A stretch of 64,000 nt of DNA. Origin: Akanthomyces muscarius (Eukaryota; Ascomycota; Sordariomycetes; Hypocreales; Cordycipitaceae). Made by a program: the position numbers and the translations under genes. Positions 33,121-43,904 of the stretch are shown here, piece after piece (the first letter of the stretch is position 1; every line of letters starts with the position of its first letter). The DNA is taken from assembly GCF_028009165.1 (NCBI RefSeq), contig NW_026611614.1, positions 682,001-746,000 on the forward strand. The letters run 5' to 3'. Under the pieces are notes generated by a model. That model saw nothing but the letters and a program-made list of their open reading frames with translations. It was not told the DNA's origin and did not search any database.

Positions 33121-34192
33121 AAAGATAGAGGATTGGTCGTCAAGGTGGCATTCATACGCTCCTCGCTCCTACCTCTTGTCGTGTCATAGGTAAAGTAAAC
33201 TTTCATTTTCGCCGAGAGAACTAGTATCATTAAAGGCCCCAAAAAGTGTCACTCCCGTGTGGACTGGGGTTATGGCTTTGTGTTTTAGCAGTCGCAGCTC
33301 GCGCAGCACAACGTGTTTCGCAACAGAGTGAGTAACGTATCGAGGCAGTAGTCAATATCCATCTTTTCCAGTTGTCTTATAGATGACGCTAGCCAATGGA
33401 CTACCTATATATTGATATTGCAAGAAAAATAAACTGCTGGTACTGAGAGCTGAGCGGCGACGGCCTGCAGAAACTCGAGCGCATCGTATTGCCAGACCCC
33501 TTGTCCAAAATACATTCGTAGTTTCAAAGCGCCGATCGGCTGCAGTCACTTTGCTCTGTTATGAGGTAAGTTTGTGCCGGGCCAACATGGTCAAAAAAAC
33601 AGTCTTTCAGCGTAAGAGTACAAGCTTGAAGAGGTCCCTCTCTCGCCGTACCAAATTCTTCCAACCTTGAGATGGCTAGAAAGCAGCACAATATAGAGTG
33701 ACTTCTTGGAGCGAATCACTGTAGCGAAGAAGTAAATCAACCAGGTCCTTCTCACACCAACATACGAATCTGGCGAGCTCCAGCCTTTGTAGACCTGGTA
33801 TACTCAGCTTTCGTGCGAGGCTATTGAACTCGTGCGCTATTTGCTTGAAGAAAACAGGAAGGTACGAAACTGGAGAAGCTCAGTTATCCAGGTCTCAGTA
33901 CGCGTGGCACTCAAGGCTAGCCTGAGCGTCTCGATGTTGTCGAGGGATGTTCCTCGCGGTAGCTCACGTGGATTGGGTAGCAGAGCAGGCGTCAGAGCCA
34001 TATGCGCATGCTGTCGGCTGATGTCGCAAGAGCAGTAATAACAGAAGCAAGCATGCGGGCACTTTGTTCCCATTCAGCGGTAATTGGCCTTGATTGGCAA
34101 TCCCGACAGAGCTTATTTAAGATATCCCATACCCCGCTCCCCTGCAAAGGTTTTCCCTCCAGCATCGAGCTAACATTGGCACATTCGCAAAT
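33121..34192. other. No recognisable gene
   Basis: About 1.1 kb, short open frames only. Confidence 0.4.
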
Positions 34193-34570
34193 ATGGCTAC
34201 GTCAATCACTTCAAAGGCGAGCCACAACATCACGGATATTTCTTCTCACCTCAGCAATGTAAAGCTTGGCGACACCAGTTCATACGACTTCATTGACACA
34301 GATACTACGTTGTCGAGCGTTGTGGAAATTCTGCATCGACTCCCAACTTGCCCCCCTTCGCTTTATATTGATCTTGAGGGCGAGACCCCTCCAACCGCAA
34401 GGCAGCGATGTCGTTATCTACTAGGAATCAGCCTCACTTGCGGGGCTTCCTAGAACTTGTCGCGAAAGCTGTCCAAAAGCCTCAATTTTTTTTTGGATTT
34501 GATAATTCGGAAGATTTTCTCAGTCATCCACGTCGGTGTCGATCTGTATGATACAGATGGAAATTGAATG
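34193..34570 (+). pseudogene. DEDDy exonuclease family, copy 2, truncated relic
   Basis: The frame from ATG 34193 has an acidic N-terminus and then SLYIDLEGE, motif I of the family. The next segment, normally LSRHGSI and the following strand, is missing or scrambled (TPPTARQRCRYLL). A shifted frame then reads FLELVAKAVQ and KPQFFFGFDNSEDFLSH, which aligns with ALLES..IPKVFFDVRNDSDAL; the motif II Asp region is altered. Nothing resembling motif III follows. Same strand as the 46- and 52-kb copies. Confidence 0.6.
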
Positions 34571-34984
34571 CTACTAGGAACAATGGCAACAATATGCCAT
34601 GTTTTAGAGTCCCACCTCTCTCGGGCGGCTGTTTCTGATCACCCTGGTGCCAACTGCAAATGCTGTAGCCCTTCCCCTATGGACAGCTCTGACCTGAACG
34701 TTTCAATGGCACGTATGGCTTGTGATACCTTCTTAGCATATAGATATTAGAAGCATGTATGTAAAAGGTAGCCGATACGGCGCTGTTGGCGTAGTTAATG
34801 CTATCGACAGACAGCCCCAACACAGACTCGGACGCGCGGTATCACGGGTTAGACCCTGAAGAAGACTCGGGCGGAAGCCCTCGTTGCGTCGTCACTATAA
34901 GATGGAGCGCGACCGCGTGGTCGCGACACCCATGCCCAACGGTTGCCTACTCGACCGATGCCGAGAGATCCAGTAGATCTCCCC

Positions 34985-35115
34985 ACTTGGCTCTTTAATT
35001 CTTCCTCTTTGTTACAAGATCGTTGATTAGATTGAATAAATCTTTCCAAACCCTCACACATGCCATCAAACTGCGGGCCTCTAGCCTGCAAAAGTCCCCA
35101 CCAGTAACAGCCGCT
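34985..35115 (+). repeat. Dispersed repeat C, copy 3 (one partial unit)
   Basis: CATGCCATCAAACTGCGGGCCT followed by CTAGCCTGCAAAAG and CAGTAACAGCCGCTGACCGC matches the second unit of copy 1 (CATGCCATCAGAACTGCGGGCCT and CTAACAGCCACTGG). Confidence 0.5.
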
Positions 35116-35275
35116 GACCGCTGCAAAATAGTAAGTGGTAGCCAGCTAAGCGCTTCGATATAGTGATCCCTGCATGGCGAGTCGCATTTAATATCGATCG
35201 TCTTGAAGTTCATGTCAGCGCAAGACACTTGACCCCACAAATTGGTTGCCCATAAGCCACGGCGCTTCATGATGC

Positions 35276-35631
35276 ATGCGCGTCTACGTCGGCATGTTTG
35301 TGAAGGCGGGTGAACCTGTGTCGAATCAGCAGCGCGATCTAATGATCAAAATTACACAAGCGGTAAGGGATGAAGTCTGGGCCAAATATGGGGGAGGAAG
35401 CCGCCGCCAGGATGGCATGCGGACTCCACGATGGGATTGGAAACGCTGCCACCTCTGGAGGATAGTCCTTATCACTTTGATTTTGCGCATCGGGAGCAGC
35501 AGTACTCGGCTTCTGGGGCGCATCATTCAGATTTTGGATCGGTATCGGCGCATAAGTACTTAGATTGCATGGAGTACAAGGAAGAAAAGAAGCAAGGCCT
35601 AGGCTTCCGTGGCAAGGAACGACAGCTCTAA
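35276..35631 (+). CDS. Unrecognised coding-like fragment
   Basis: Frame one starts MRVYVGMFVKAGEPVSNQQR and continues DLMIKITQAVRDEVWAKYGG. A second frame from 35431 reads GLETLPPLEDSPYHFDFAHR up to a stop at 35631. Residue use in both looks protein-like, and the two may be one frame-broken gene. I recognise no family. Confidence 0.25.
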
Positions 35632-35847
35632 ATGGTGTGCTACATGGAGTGCCAGATGAAGTGGTACCCGCGGAGAGGTTGGATCAGCCCGGCAGCAGCG
35701 ACCAAGAGACAAATGGCGAAAAAGGCAGCGTTCCTTTGTAGCCAGAAAGAATCTAGTGCTGCGGAAACCAAACCGTAAATGCGGAAATCGAATCGTAAAT
35801 AACAGACTAATACTTCGATTGAATCAATCTCATATACCATAGAATGT

Positions 35848-36537
35848 TCATCTCTCTTCCGCAAAGTCAGGATGCTGCTGCAAAACGTGACTGGCTACCG
35901 ACTCGGGACCGACAAAGTAATTCCCGCAACCTGGGGCAGGGCAGCATGGCATTTGCAGCGTATGATGGGCGTGGATCTGCCGAAAATGCCGCTTCATCTC
36001 CTTTTGCTCAGCGGTGTAATCTTGGCGGTAATCGAGAAAATTCTTGGCATGACGACATAAACACAGCCATCTTGCTAGTGACAATAATGCTGGTATACAG
36101 AGGAGCATGGACACGTACCGGACATCTCGGCCATATTTGTACTCAGCATTACCAGTGCATTTTGCGTCTAGACACCGATACATTCCATCTATACCTTTAC
36201 ACTTATCACTCTCCCAAGGTATAACCATCTTCGGAAATAGCCTCTCGCCCAGCATATTCTCTGTAAGTCTTACCGTGTACTCTTCTGTGCTGCCGTTTCT
36301 ACTTCGCTCTACCTCAGTTCCAGGGTGACGCCAAGTCGGCACCACCTCGTAGCCCATCCTCGGAGCGGCGCGCGCAGGTATTTGTCGACAATGCGTGTCG
36401 TCAGCACGAATCGGCATGATCATAGGCGGCGCGGAACCGGTTTTATTCCAGTATTTCTCGAGATTTGACTGCAGCTGGACCTGCATGTTTAGGGGAGACG
36501 CGGGGAGATCGGTCGTATCAGAGCGGATAAGAAGCAT
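35848..36537 (-). CDS. C2H2-like finger protein, function unknown
   Basis: A 229-codon minus frame. The C-terminus has CPAPGCGNYFVGPESVASH followed by VLQQHPD, a C2H2-like unit with C-x4-C spacing. Upstream lie YRCLDAKCTGNAEYKYGRDV and KEMKRHFRQIHAHH, looking like two further degenerate fingers. A hydrophobic stretch between them (SMLLCIPALLSLARWLCL) may be a retained intron: it begins GTACGT and ends CTAG, but removing its 44 nt changes frame. No enzyme domain is visible. Confidence 0.45.
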   Translation of the reverse strand: MLLIRSDTTDLPASPLNMQVQLQSNLEKYWNKTGSAPPMIMPIRADDTHCRQIPARAAPRMGYEVVPTWRHPGTEVERSRNGSTEEYTVRLTENMLGERLFPKMVIPWESDKCKGIDGMYRCLDAKCTGNAEYKYGRDVRYVSMLLCIPALLSLARWLCLCRHAKNFLDYRQDYTAEQKEMKRHFRQIHAHHTLQMPCCPAPGCGNYFVGPESVASHVLQQHPDFAEER

Positions 36538-36565
36538 GTGGGGGTCAATTGTGGGCTCGTCATCA

Positions 36566-36790
36566 TGTTAGATTTACGCTGGTGTGCGATGTAACTGGAC
36601 GCTGCGATGTTGAATTCAAGCATACTCGGTTAAAGCGATACCTTGCTAAAGTGGTTGGGGCGTAGGGTAGTGAACGAGACTCCCCCGCTCGAGACGAAGA
36701 GAGCAACAAGCAATAGGATCATCAGATTTGGCTTAATAATTTGCTACACAGACCCTGTTCTAATTTAACTACACTCCCGCGTATCCAACA
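36566..36790 (-). repeat. LTR-like repeat B, copy 2 (inverted)
   Basis: Starts TGTTAGATTTACGC and ends GCGTATCCAACA; it is the reverse complement of 38297-38517 with few differences. Includes GTTGGGGCGTAGGGTAGTGAA. Flanks CATCA and CTTTG do not form a target duplication. Confidence 0.8.
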
Positions 36791-36978
36791 CTTTGTCATC
36801 TCCACAATACGAGACCCGACAGCAAAAGCCGCTCTCAAGAGATGACCAAACACGCCAGTACCCAGATTGTTTGTATTGGCACTGCAAGTGGGCCTATTCG
36901 AGTCTCCTGGGCAAGAACGGAGAGTCCAACTGTGCATCCTTTCGGGCAAATTTGCTAACCTGCCTCTTCAAGTTATAG

Positions 36979-37293
36979 GGAAATTTTGAGTCTAAGCGCT
37001 TCCAGCTGCGCCGTAACTTTGGGGAAGCTTGTTCATTGGAAATTCATGATACCTTGGATCCCGATGACGATCCTGATGATGACAAAGGCATCGCTGTCTG
37101 CTGTCAATTTGAAAAGGCTCAAGAAATCGGCGGTTGGCTCAGCACGAGGGATTGGTACTTACAGGATCCGAAAATGCCTCTAATAGTCGACATGCCGTAT
37201 TATAACCCGCATAAGCTGTCTCGTCACGAGGATGACATGACTGTATCCGAACAGATAGAAAGAAACAATAAGCTCAGAAAGACAACAGGGTAG
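36979..37293 (+). CDS. Unrecognised exon-like fragment
   Basis: An open frame begins after GCTAAC...CAAGTTATAG, a good branch site and 3' splice site, and reads ESKRFQLRRNFGEACSLEIH, DTLDPDDDPDDDKGIAVCCQ, GGWLSTRDWYLQDPKMPLIV and DMPYYNPHKLSRHEDD to a stop at 37293. It looks like a true last exon. I could not find the preceding exon or name the family. It lies between the two inverted B repeats. Confidence 0.4.
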   Translation, partial: GNFESKRFQLRRNFGEACSLEIHDTLDPDDDPDDDKGIAVCCQFEKAQEIGGWLSTRDWYLQDPKMPLIVDMPYYNPHKLSRHEDDMTVSEQIERNNKLRKTTG

Positions 37294-38296
37294 GACACCC
37301 TGTTCGGCGGGAGCACCTTGCAAAGTAAACTAGTTTTGCGTCTGTGGATTCTGTACCTATTTCCATTACAAACTCCTGGGTTGAGTACACGAACAGGTAT
37401 ACGCGCGCACGCCGCCTGGCCCCCCACGTGCCCGCCTACTCAAATCCAAGCAAATCACCAGAGTAGATATTTATCTCTTTCTCGCATCGTTTTGACCGCC
37501 GTGGCCAGCTGAAAATTTGCAATCAACACAAAATAAATCGAAGTAGGCCTACGCGCAGAGAAAGGGCCTCAAGAAAGCGCACTGAAGGCTCCCCTACTAA
37601 GCTCAAAGTACCTTTTACGCGACCGCCCCCCACCCAGAAGAATTCTTCCCTTTTAGGTCCGTCTCTCGTTGCCGCATTCGCACGAGGCCCCACGGGTCAA
37701 AGCGCAGAATTACTTCCCTTTTCGATCTGTCTTCCGGGTCCGTTGGCGTAAGCCAGGAGCCACGCGTGTCCTGTGCATCAGCCGTCGTAGACCGGCGGCG
37801 CCTAGGCGCAGGGACTGGAGGCTGTTTCCATCTCTCGACAGACTCATGTGCAAGCTTCCTGTGAATTAAAAAAGGCGATGTTCTGCACCGCCAGATACTG
37901 CCAATGAAGAAGTAGAGCTTCTCCGGGAAGAAATCCGTGGAAGCAGACATCGCCCGCACGGAAGTGGCGAGCCTAGTCTAGAGGGACTCAGGTATATGAG
38001 CTGTTGGGCTGGGGGACTCAGAACGCATGCTCCGAAATTGGTAAGCAGAAGCTGTACGTGGCACATATTCTCTGCCAGTGACGCCGCGTGTGTTCCCCCT
38101 TTACGGGGCTGTACTTGGTCGCAAGCCTGTTGCCAGGCTCAAGATCGTGCGACTGAACCATACCATAGCGGACCGGAAAGCAATGATGCTGCTTACAATG
38201 TAGCCGCTAGGCCTGGATCACATCACAGCTACATGTAGAGCCTGCACAAGAGAAGAGAAAACGACAGCTGTCTGGAGGTGGGCCACTACTCGTGCC
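37294..38296. other. No supportable gene
   Basis: About 1 kb between the exon-like fragment and repeat B copy 3. A 114-codon minus frame (37959-37615) rich in Arg/Pro is open but not recognised. Confidence 0.4.
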
Positions 38297-38517
38297 TGTT
38301 GGATACGCGGGAGTGTAGCTAAGTTAGAACAGGGTCTGTGTAGCAAATTGTTAAGCCAAATCTGATGATCCTATTGCTTGTTGCTCTCTTCGTCTCGAGC
38401 GGGGGAGTCTCGTTCACTACCCTACGCCCCAACCACTTTAGCAAGGTATCGCTTTGACCGAGTATGCTTGAATCCAACATCGCAGCAGTTACATCGCACA
38501 CCAGCGTAAATCTAACA
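38297..38517 (+). repeat. LTR-like repeat B, copy 3
   Basis: Begins TGTTGGATACGCGGGAGTG and ends GTAAATCTAACA. Shared blocks with the other two copies run the whole 221 bp. The TG...CA ends favour a solo LTR; no internal retroelement sequence adjoins it. No 5-bp target duplication was seen (GTGCC and ACCAG). Confidence 0.8.
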
Positions 38518-40272
38518 ACCAGATTACCCACTTAACCACTATTTCACACCTCAATAGAAATTCCGTGCTTTTTGCAGCCACCATTTGATCTCACGGCCTG
38601 TTAGCATGGAGGCGAAGACTCATGGAGTGGGTGGATAGTGCCGACTAACTAGTTAGTGTTACGAGGGCCCCAGCGCGCGGCTTAGGTAGGCCTCGTACCC
38701 TACAGCAGAGCTTCGGTTTCTCGCGATGCCGGCCGACTGGTCAATCCAACCATATCGTCGATCAAAATGAGCAACGTCGTGGATTGCCTGATTACATAAT
38801 AACTCAAGTCGTGGGTGGACGTTGGCGCGTGTTGAGGTCAACTTGTTGATCAACTTGTGGATTTCGCGGATTGATGCCTCACCCTGGTCACAATGAAAAA
38901 CCCACTGATGATGGTTCTCTATACGGTATTCAAAGATTGGAAGCCTGAAGCTAGAGTCACGAGTGGATCTCATCATTGCCTATGCTGGAAGAGCTCTCGA
39001 ATGGATGGCTCCCCGATCTGTCGGAGCGGCCACTTCTGACGAAGGACTTCCTAGCCGAACTCAGTGTTCCTCGTCTACAAGCTATCGATTTTCGCCAAGT
39101 ATCTCTGAAATCTCTTGTGGAGCTGAACTAAGATGGCGCACCTGCCACTGACCCGCTCTCACTGCGACAGACGATTGGGAAGGAGGAAGGGGGGAGGGGG
39201 GGGGCAGTATCGTTTGGTTGGTGCTCCTCTTTGAAGCAGATGGCCGGCAGCGGAGACATCCCGACGTAGGTACGAGTCAACGCCTTTGTGATAGCGTTTC
39301 AGTGCCCTGTAAGTACGCCAATGGTTTGCCAGAATTTCCATGCGTCGACTTCTCAGCTGCCGGCGTACGAGAGCCAGCAGTACTGGCCACCCTTGGACGC
39401 GCTGCCGCTCGTTGAGTGTGCGTGTTTCTCTATCCAGGATGGGATCCCTGGGAAGCACCACCTCATGGCGGCATAATTCATGCCTCTTGCCATGCACCGA
39501 TCATGCGTGCCACTACCATGCAGCCATGGTCGTGGACGGGCTCGGATTATTTCTTCTGCCCTTGCAGGCTGGTCAGTGGCTCGTATGGTGACTGATGGCT
39601 CTGTCTCGTGCTTGTGATGTCCAGCAATCCCGCATCCGCACCCTCTTACATCCAGTGACTGAGCGGCTGTCTTGTGGCCATTGGCCTTGGTTGGCAAATT
39701 GTGAAAAATATCCGCCAGCTTCATCTCAATCTATCTGATGCTGGGGCTCATCACTAGGTTAACTAAGCCCGCACCGCTAGGTCCGCGACTACAAATTGCG
39801 CGCAAGCTCTCCGTAGGGCGGGCATGCCACCGAGTCTATTCCAAGGCTCAAGCCACCACACTCGGCTGTGGCACATTTCCGCCACCGGACTTTTATCATT
39901 GTGTCCGTTTGCACTTTGTACCGTGGAAAGTTGCTTTTTTATCATGACATATTGAGTTTTTTCTTTGTTTTCTGGTCTATTTTGTCCAATGTTTCGTCCT
40001 CTCGACCAGCTCTGTCGCCGCCGCCAGTTCTTTCTCCGAACCACTCCCAAACGCAACATCGAGTTATTCTTTCCGTAGACTACGCACGGGGCATACGTAC
40101 AAGAGGCGTAAGGCTTGGCGAAGCTCAATGCATTTGCGTATTATCCACTGATTCCTCCTTTGCACCCGTTCGTCCGCCAAATCCCTGCCTCTCGGCAGCA
40201 CTTAGTATCCCATTTTGGTTGAACTCGCGATCGTTTGCGGGCTTGCCTCTGCAGAGAGCCTCGCCGTCAGGC
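38518..40272. other. No supportable gene
   Basis: About 1.75 kb. Open frames (for example 38976-38659 on the minus strand, starting MMRSTRDSSFRLPIFEYRIE) show no known domain, and opposing frames are equally long in the 39.2-39.7 kb part. Confidence 0.4.
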
Positions 40273-41055
40273 TCATCTCACTAGACAAGAGGGGTAATTC
40301 TCGGGACCGCTCTCACGAACGCTGGGCCATTGAGTCAGCTTCAGAGATGTTTGGAGCTTGCTACCGGAGCCTCTTGCGTGGCGTCCGCGCGCTTGCGGCC
40401 CCTGACAGCCTTGGTCGGGGCAGGGACAGGTGCGATGGACGCGCGCCATGTGGTCGAGGAGATTCCACCTTCTTCGAAACCCACGTCCCGTTTGAGCGCG
40501 CTCACAGCCTGCGCAGTTACACTGAATCGTATTATTCTCGTTCTCGTGCATCTGTCGCTGATGGCGGAGACGGGTGCCGTTGGAGCTAAACCCAGCCGCT
40601 GCACAGTCGAACCTGCACCTGTACGGTTTCAAATGAGCGTCAACTTGCTTGCTATATAAACAAAAAGAATCACAAACGTTATCAGTATTATCATAAACAG
40701 CGGCCGGATCATGGACGCCTTACTTGAACAAAGATTTAAGACTCTCTGGTTTGTGGTTGCAGCTTGGCTGACCCTCCCACGGGCAGTGAAAAAAGCCGTC
40801 ATCATTTCGCACAGCAATCTTCTTGTATTGACGCCTATCCTGCAGGGAGTCCGAATCAACACTGCTGGGGCAGTTGGTAGTCATAGTCTTGTCCCCATCG
40901 GCGGGCGCCGCGGCGTCTTGTAAATTGAGTAGTTTATGATGCTGGATCTTGGGGCTGTCGAGAGTGTGAGAAGTGATGCCGGCAAGATCCTCATGGCGGC
41001 ATTTCGTCACATATTCCGTGCGGTCACTCATCATGTTCATTAGTGAGGTTAGCAT
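40273..41055 (-). CDS. C2H2 protein of the fungal 'CNHKPE' type, one intron
   Basis: Exon one (to 40724) ends with DGFFHCPWEGQPSCNHKPES. A 72-nt intron (40723-40652, GTAAGG...TATAG) leads to exon two, KQVDAHLKPYRC, then FSSNGTRLRHQRQMH and a second finger ending RRRWNLLDHMARVH, stop at 40273. The joined reading restores the family pattern 'CNHKPEkLKcnydKfvdSHLKPYRC', so the intron is well supported. The start is uncertain: ATGs at 41055-41031 are likeliest because the reading further upstream overlaps the neighbouring nuclease-like gene in another frame. The fingers have unusual spacing (C-x4-C with long insertions). Probably nuclear, but the target is unknown. Same strand as the two genes upstream. 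Confidence 0.7.
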
Positions 41056-42353
41056 AGCGGCGTCCCGCCGCGTGTTGTCCGTATTGTTTGGTGACGAAGT
41101 GCGAGAAATAGAGCTGGAAGCATCCCAGAGGCTTAGCCTGTAGCCGTTTGAAGCCAACGCCAACCAGAGAAGATGGAGCTATAACGCAGGTTTGCGTATC
41201 TCCCCTTTGTAACGGCGGCCGTAGTATCTTGCAAGTAGCAAACTCGTCGGGAATAGATTGTGGTAAACCCCAGTTATACCCTTGCACAATGATGCGGGCG
41301 TTGAACTCCGAACACAGTTCGCGGTCTTTCTCCCACTGCAAGTTTTTTTCATTGGGCGCACTGCCGTACTGCATTTGAAGAAAAGCTTTTGGGCCATGTT
41401 CGCCAGGAGGTTTCGTATCCACGAAAATATAGGTTGGGTGCTTCCTCGTAGCGCCTGAGTTTATGCAGTTATGGAGTTACCAGGTCAATACGCGAGGGTC
41501 CTGCCATTTTGCTCTTCTCTTCTGCTGTTGACCAAATCGTAATACAGTAGTCAATCTTAGTCGACAGCATTGCGTCCAGTTTGCAGTCTCGAATGAGGCT
41601 GGCGCCGGTGCTAGAAATTGATTACTTTGTGGAGCCTCTACCCAGCGGGCGGTACGAAGTAGGTCTCATAGCAGACATGAACGCCACCGTAAGTGACCTT
41701 CTTCACGTGGTCGAGAACTGTAGTGTGAACTTCGGCGTTCCACGATGCTTCCTCGCCCTTGAGGTCGTATTCTAATGCGGCCCCACGGTTGGATTCAATG
41801 AATGGAGCAGCAGTTGGGCAGCGGTCGACGGAAAAGATAGCCTTGTTGCTGACGAACTTGGGCAAGCTCAAAGCCACAAACTAAGAACCATAGGCCGGCC
41901 ATGGCGTCCGAATCGAGTACCGTCAACATACCCTATCCATTCCGCGTGGGTTATAGAATACCGACGCCAAGCTGAGGTAGTCGAAGCCTTTCTCGCAGCT
42001 GTACGAGAGAAGGTGGTAGCACGTCGAATTCGAGACTTCCTTGACAGCATCCCATATCTAGAGCTCAGCCTGCTGTACTTGTTTCGTGGGAGGTGCTTTG
42101 CTGGTGGCTTTTGACGCCTTCCAGAGACAATCGGCGAGGCGTTGTTATCGTCCTTGGGCGGTCGCGGCGTATCAAACGGTGGAGTAATCATCGTACTGTC
42201 CGTCTGACAGGGACAAGAGTAGCAGTGGTTAGAAGTAGGAAGCGTGGGCAGGATTCCCGCTTTTCCGAACGCCAGGCAGGACAAGCCTCTGCCACTCAAC
42301 TGGTCGGACTGTATGCAGCCAGCTTTAAATAGCTTCAGCCTCACGCCCTTCAT
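41024..42353 (-). pseudogene. PD-(D/E)XK nuclease-like fungal protein, frame-broken
   Basis: Pieces of one fungal family lie in order on the minus strand. First MITPPFDTPRPPKDD, the typical low-complexity start. Then the open frame 41877-41638 with SLPKFVSNKAIFSVDR and GEEASWNAEVHTTVLDHV. Then, in a second frame, LDAMLSTKIDYCITIW, and finally IFVDTKPPGEHGPKAF with RIIVQGYNWGLPQS in the frame 41422-41024. The Glu of EASWN, Asp of KIDYC and D-T-K correspond to the family's E, D and (D/E)xK positions. At least two frame changes occur without clear introns, so I call it broken. The biological role of the family is unknown; it may be a nuclease or a relic fold. Confidence 0.6.
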
Positions 42354-42372
42354 GTATGGTGACGCCCTCGCT

Positions 42373-43904
42373 TTATTGAGTCATCCTGAAATTGAGGAGC
42401 TCCCGATTAACATTGCCGAGGAACGCTCCGCTATTATATGGTGTAATATAGCTATCAAGGCCATGCTCGTCCTGTCGTCGCTGGCGTTTCCGTATCAGCT
42501 TATCGTCGCAATCATCACAATCGTCATCTGTCGGCCTTGGTCTCTTAGACGGATCGCCCGTCGAAAGCGTGTTCTGTGCCATTGGCGTATTCCCGGTGGG
42601 TGTCATGGGAAGAGTAGTGCGTCCGCTCATCGGCGTGCTGCCGCCTGACGTATGGACGAGGCTGGTGCCTGATGTGCTTGTTCTGCTGGCGGTGTCGTCT
42701 CTCCATGCCAACTCTTGCATAGGTCGCTTAGCAGCCATATTTTCAATACAGCACATATCGTAATGATACCGAAGGGCCTTACGGTCAACGCTCTGGGCGA
42801 CCTTTGCCTTTCGCCCGTGATATCGTGCGAGGGCTTGGTATGGAACAAAGACACGGATGCGTAATGTCTTTGGGTGGATTGAGAAGAGACGTGCGTCGAA
42901 TAAGTCGTGTAGGTGTTTCATGAGTAGAATTCCATTGTCGGGGCTCCACGTATAGTGCCACGCCTGGCAGTGCCTGCGTGCGCTGTCTTGGGCCGCGTCG
43001 TCGGTTTCCGGCATAGGATAAAACGGGTAGTGTTGCTGTGGTACAATATGACAGGCCTGCACGCCCGGCCCGATGGGCTGGATCGGGTTCCACGGCTCGC
43101 CGTCGCCGGACACGGCGCAACAGTTGGCTTGTGAGATGCACGCCATGCGGAATTCGTTAACCTTTCGCTTGGCCGCGTCCATGTCAATGTCCAGGCTAGC
43201 AGGTGCGAGCATATTATTATACTCGTCATCAGCCGCGTCGTCCGGTTTGCTAGGGGAGGTCGAGCCGGATCTGGAGCGCTTTGGGGGCGATTGGGAGCGA
43301 GCATTCAGTCGTCGTCGCAGTGGCATCACGTTGAGGCGAGAGTCAGAAGGAGCTTTGTTGTATGGGAGATAGGAAGGGTGGCGGAAACGGCTGGGTTCGG
43401 AGAGAGGATTTGCGCATTTTGCTGGGAATTGTTAGTCGTGACGAGCGGGCAGAGGCAACGCCATGATGACGGACCGCGAAGATGATCTTTCAACAAGCCA
43501 GCTGGCAGGTTGCAGGTTTTGTGACGGACAATGTGGTAGGTGACGGTTCTTCGATCGCGCATATTAGGTGACGACAGGCCCGGCACCAGTGCTGCTAGGC
43601 TATCACGGGAGACGAAGGACGGATAATCGACTGTGGTGTTGTCTCCTACCTCATCGCTGTCGGGTGAGTCCGTCAGCGCAAAAGCAATATTTGTCCACGC
43701 ATTTTCGCTAATTTCATCGCCATTCTGGTCCACTGGAAACTCAAAACATAAGGCCAGCTCGGCGCACACGTCAAGAAACGTTATTTGTGGCGCGCGGGGG
43801 TCTTGGTGCACGCCTGCAAACTCGTTGGGAGCCTCGTGGGCGCCAATGGTAAATCGTACATTCCAGCCGGCGGCTCGCATCGGCGCTGTGACGGCACTCG
43901 ACAT
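42373..43904 (-). CDS. HNH-nuclease-domain protein, two exons, intact
   Basis: ATG at 43904 (MSSAVTAPMRAAGWNVRF) opens exon one to 43475. A 53-nt intron (43474-43422, GTCCGT...CGACTAAC...CAG) joins in frame to exon two, ending at 42373: 492 residues. The first 140 residues (ITFLDVCAELALCFEF and following) are the usual N-terminal part of these fungal proteins. The HNH region has CAVSGDGEPWNPI, GPGVQACHIVPQQHYPFYP, WSPDNGILLMKHLHDLFDAR and FVPYQALARYHG, covering the conserved His of ACHIVP and the Asn/His of NGILL..LHDLFD. A low-complexity, Ser/Thr/Pro-rich tail follows. HNH folds cut nucleic acids with one metal ion; the in vivo role in fungi is unknown. Upstream ATGs as far as 44129 are open but follow a hydrophobic run unlike the family, so I reject them. 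Confidence 0.85.

Noticed and set aside
36566..38517. Full-length LTR retrotransposon with two LTRs
   Set aside because: The two B repeats are inverted, not direct, and the 1.5 kb between them has no gag, protease, integrase or RT.
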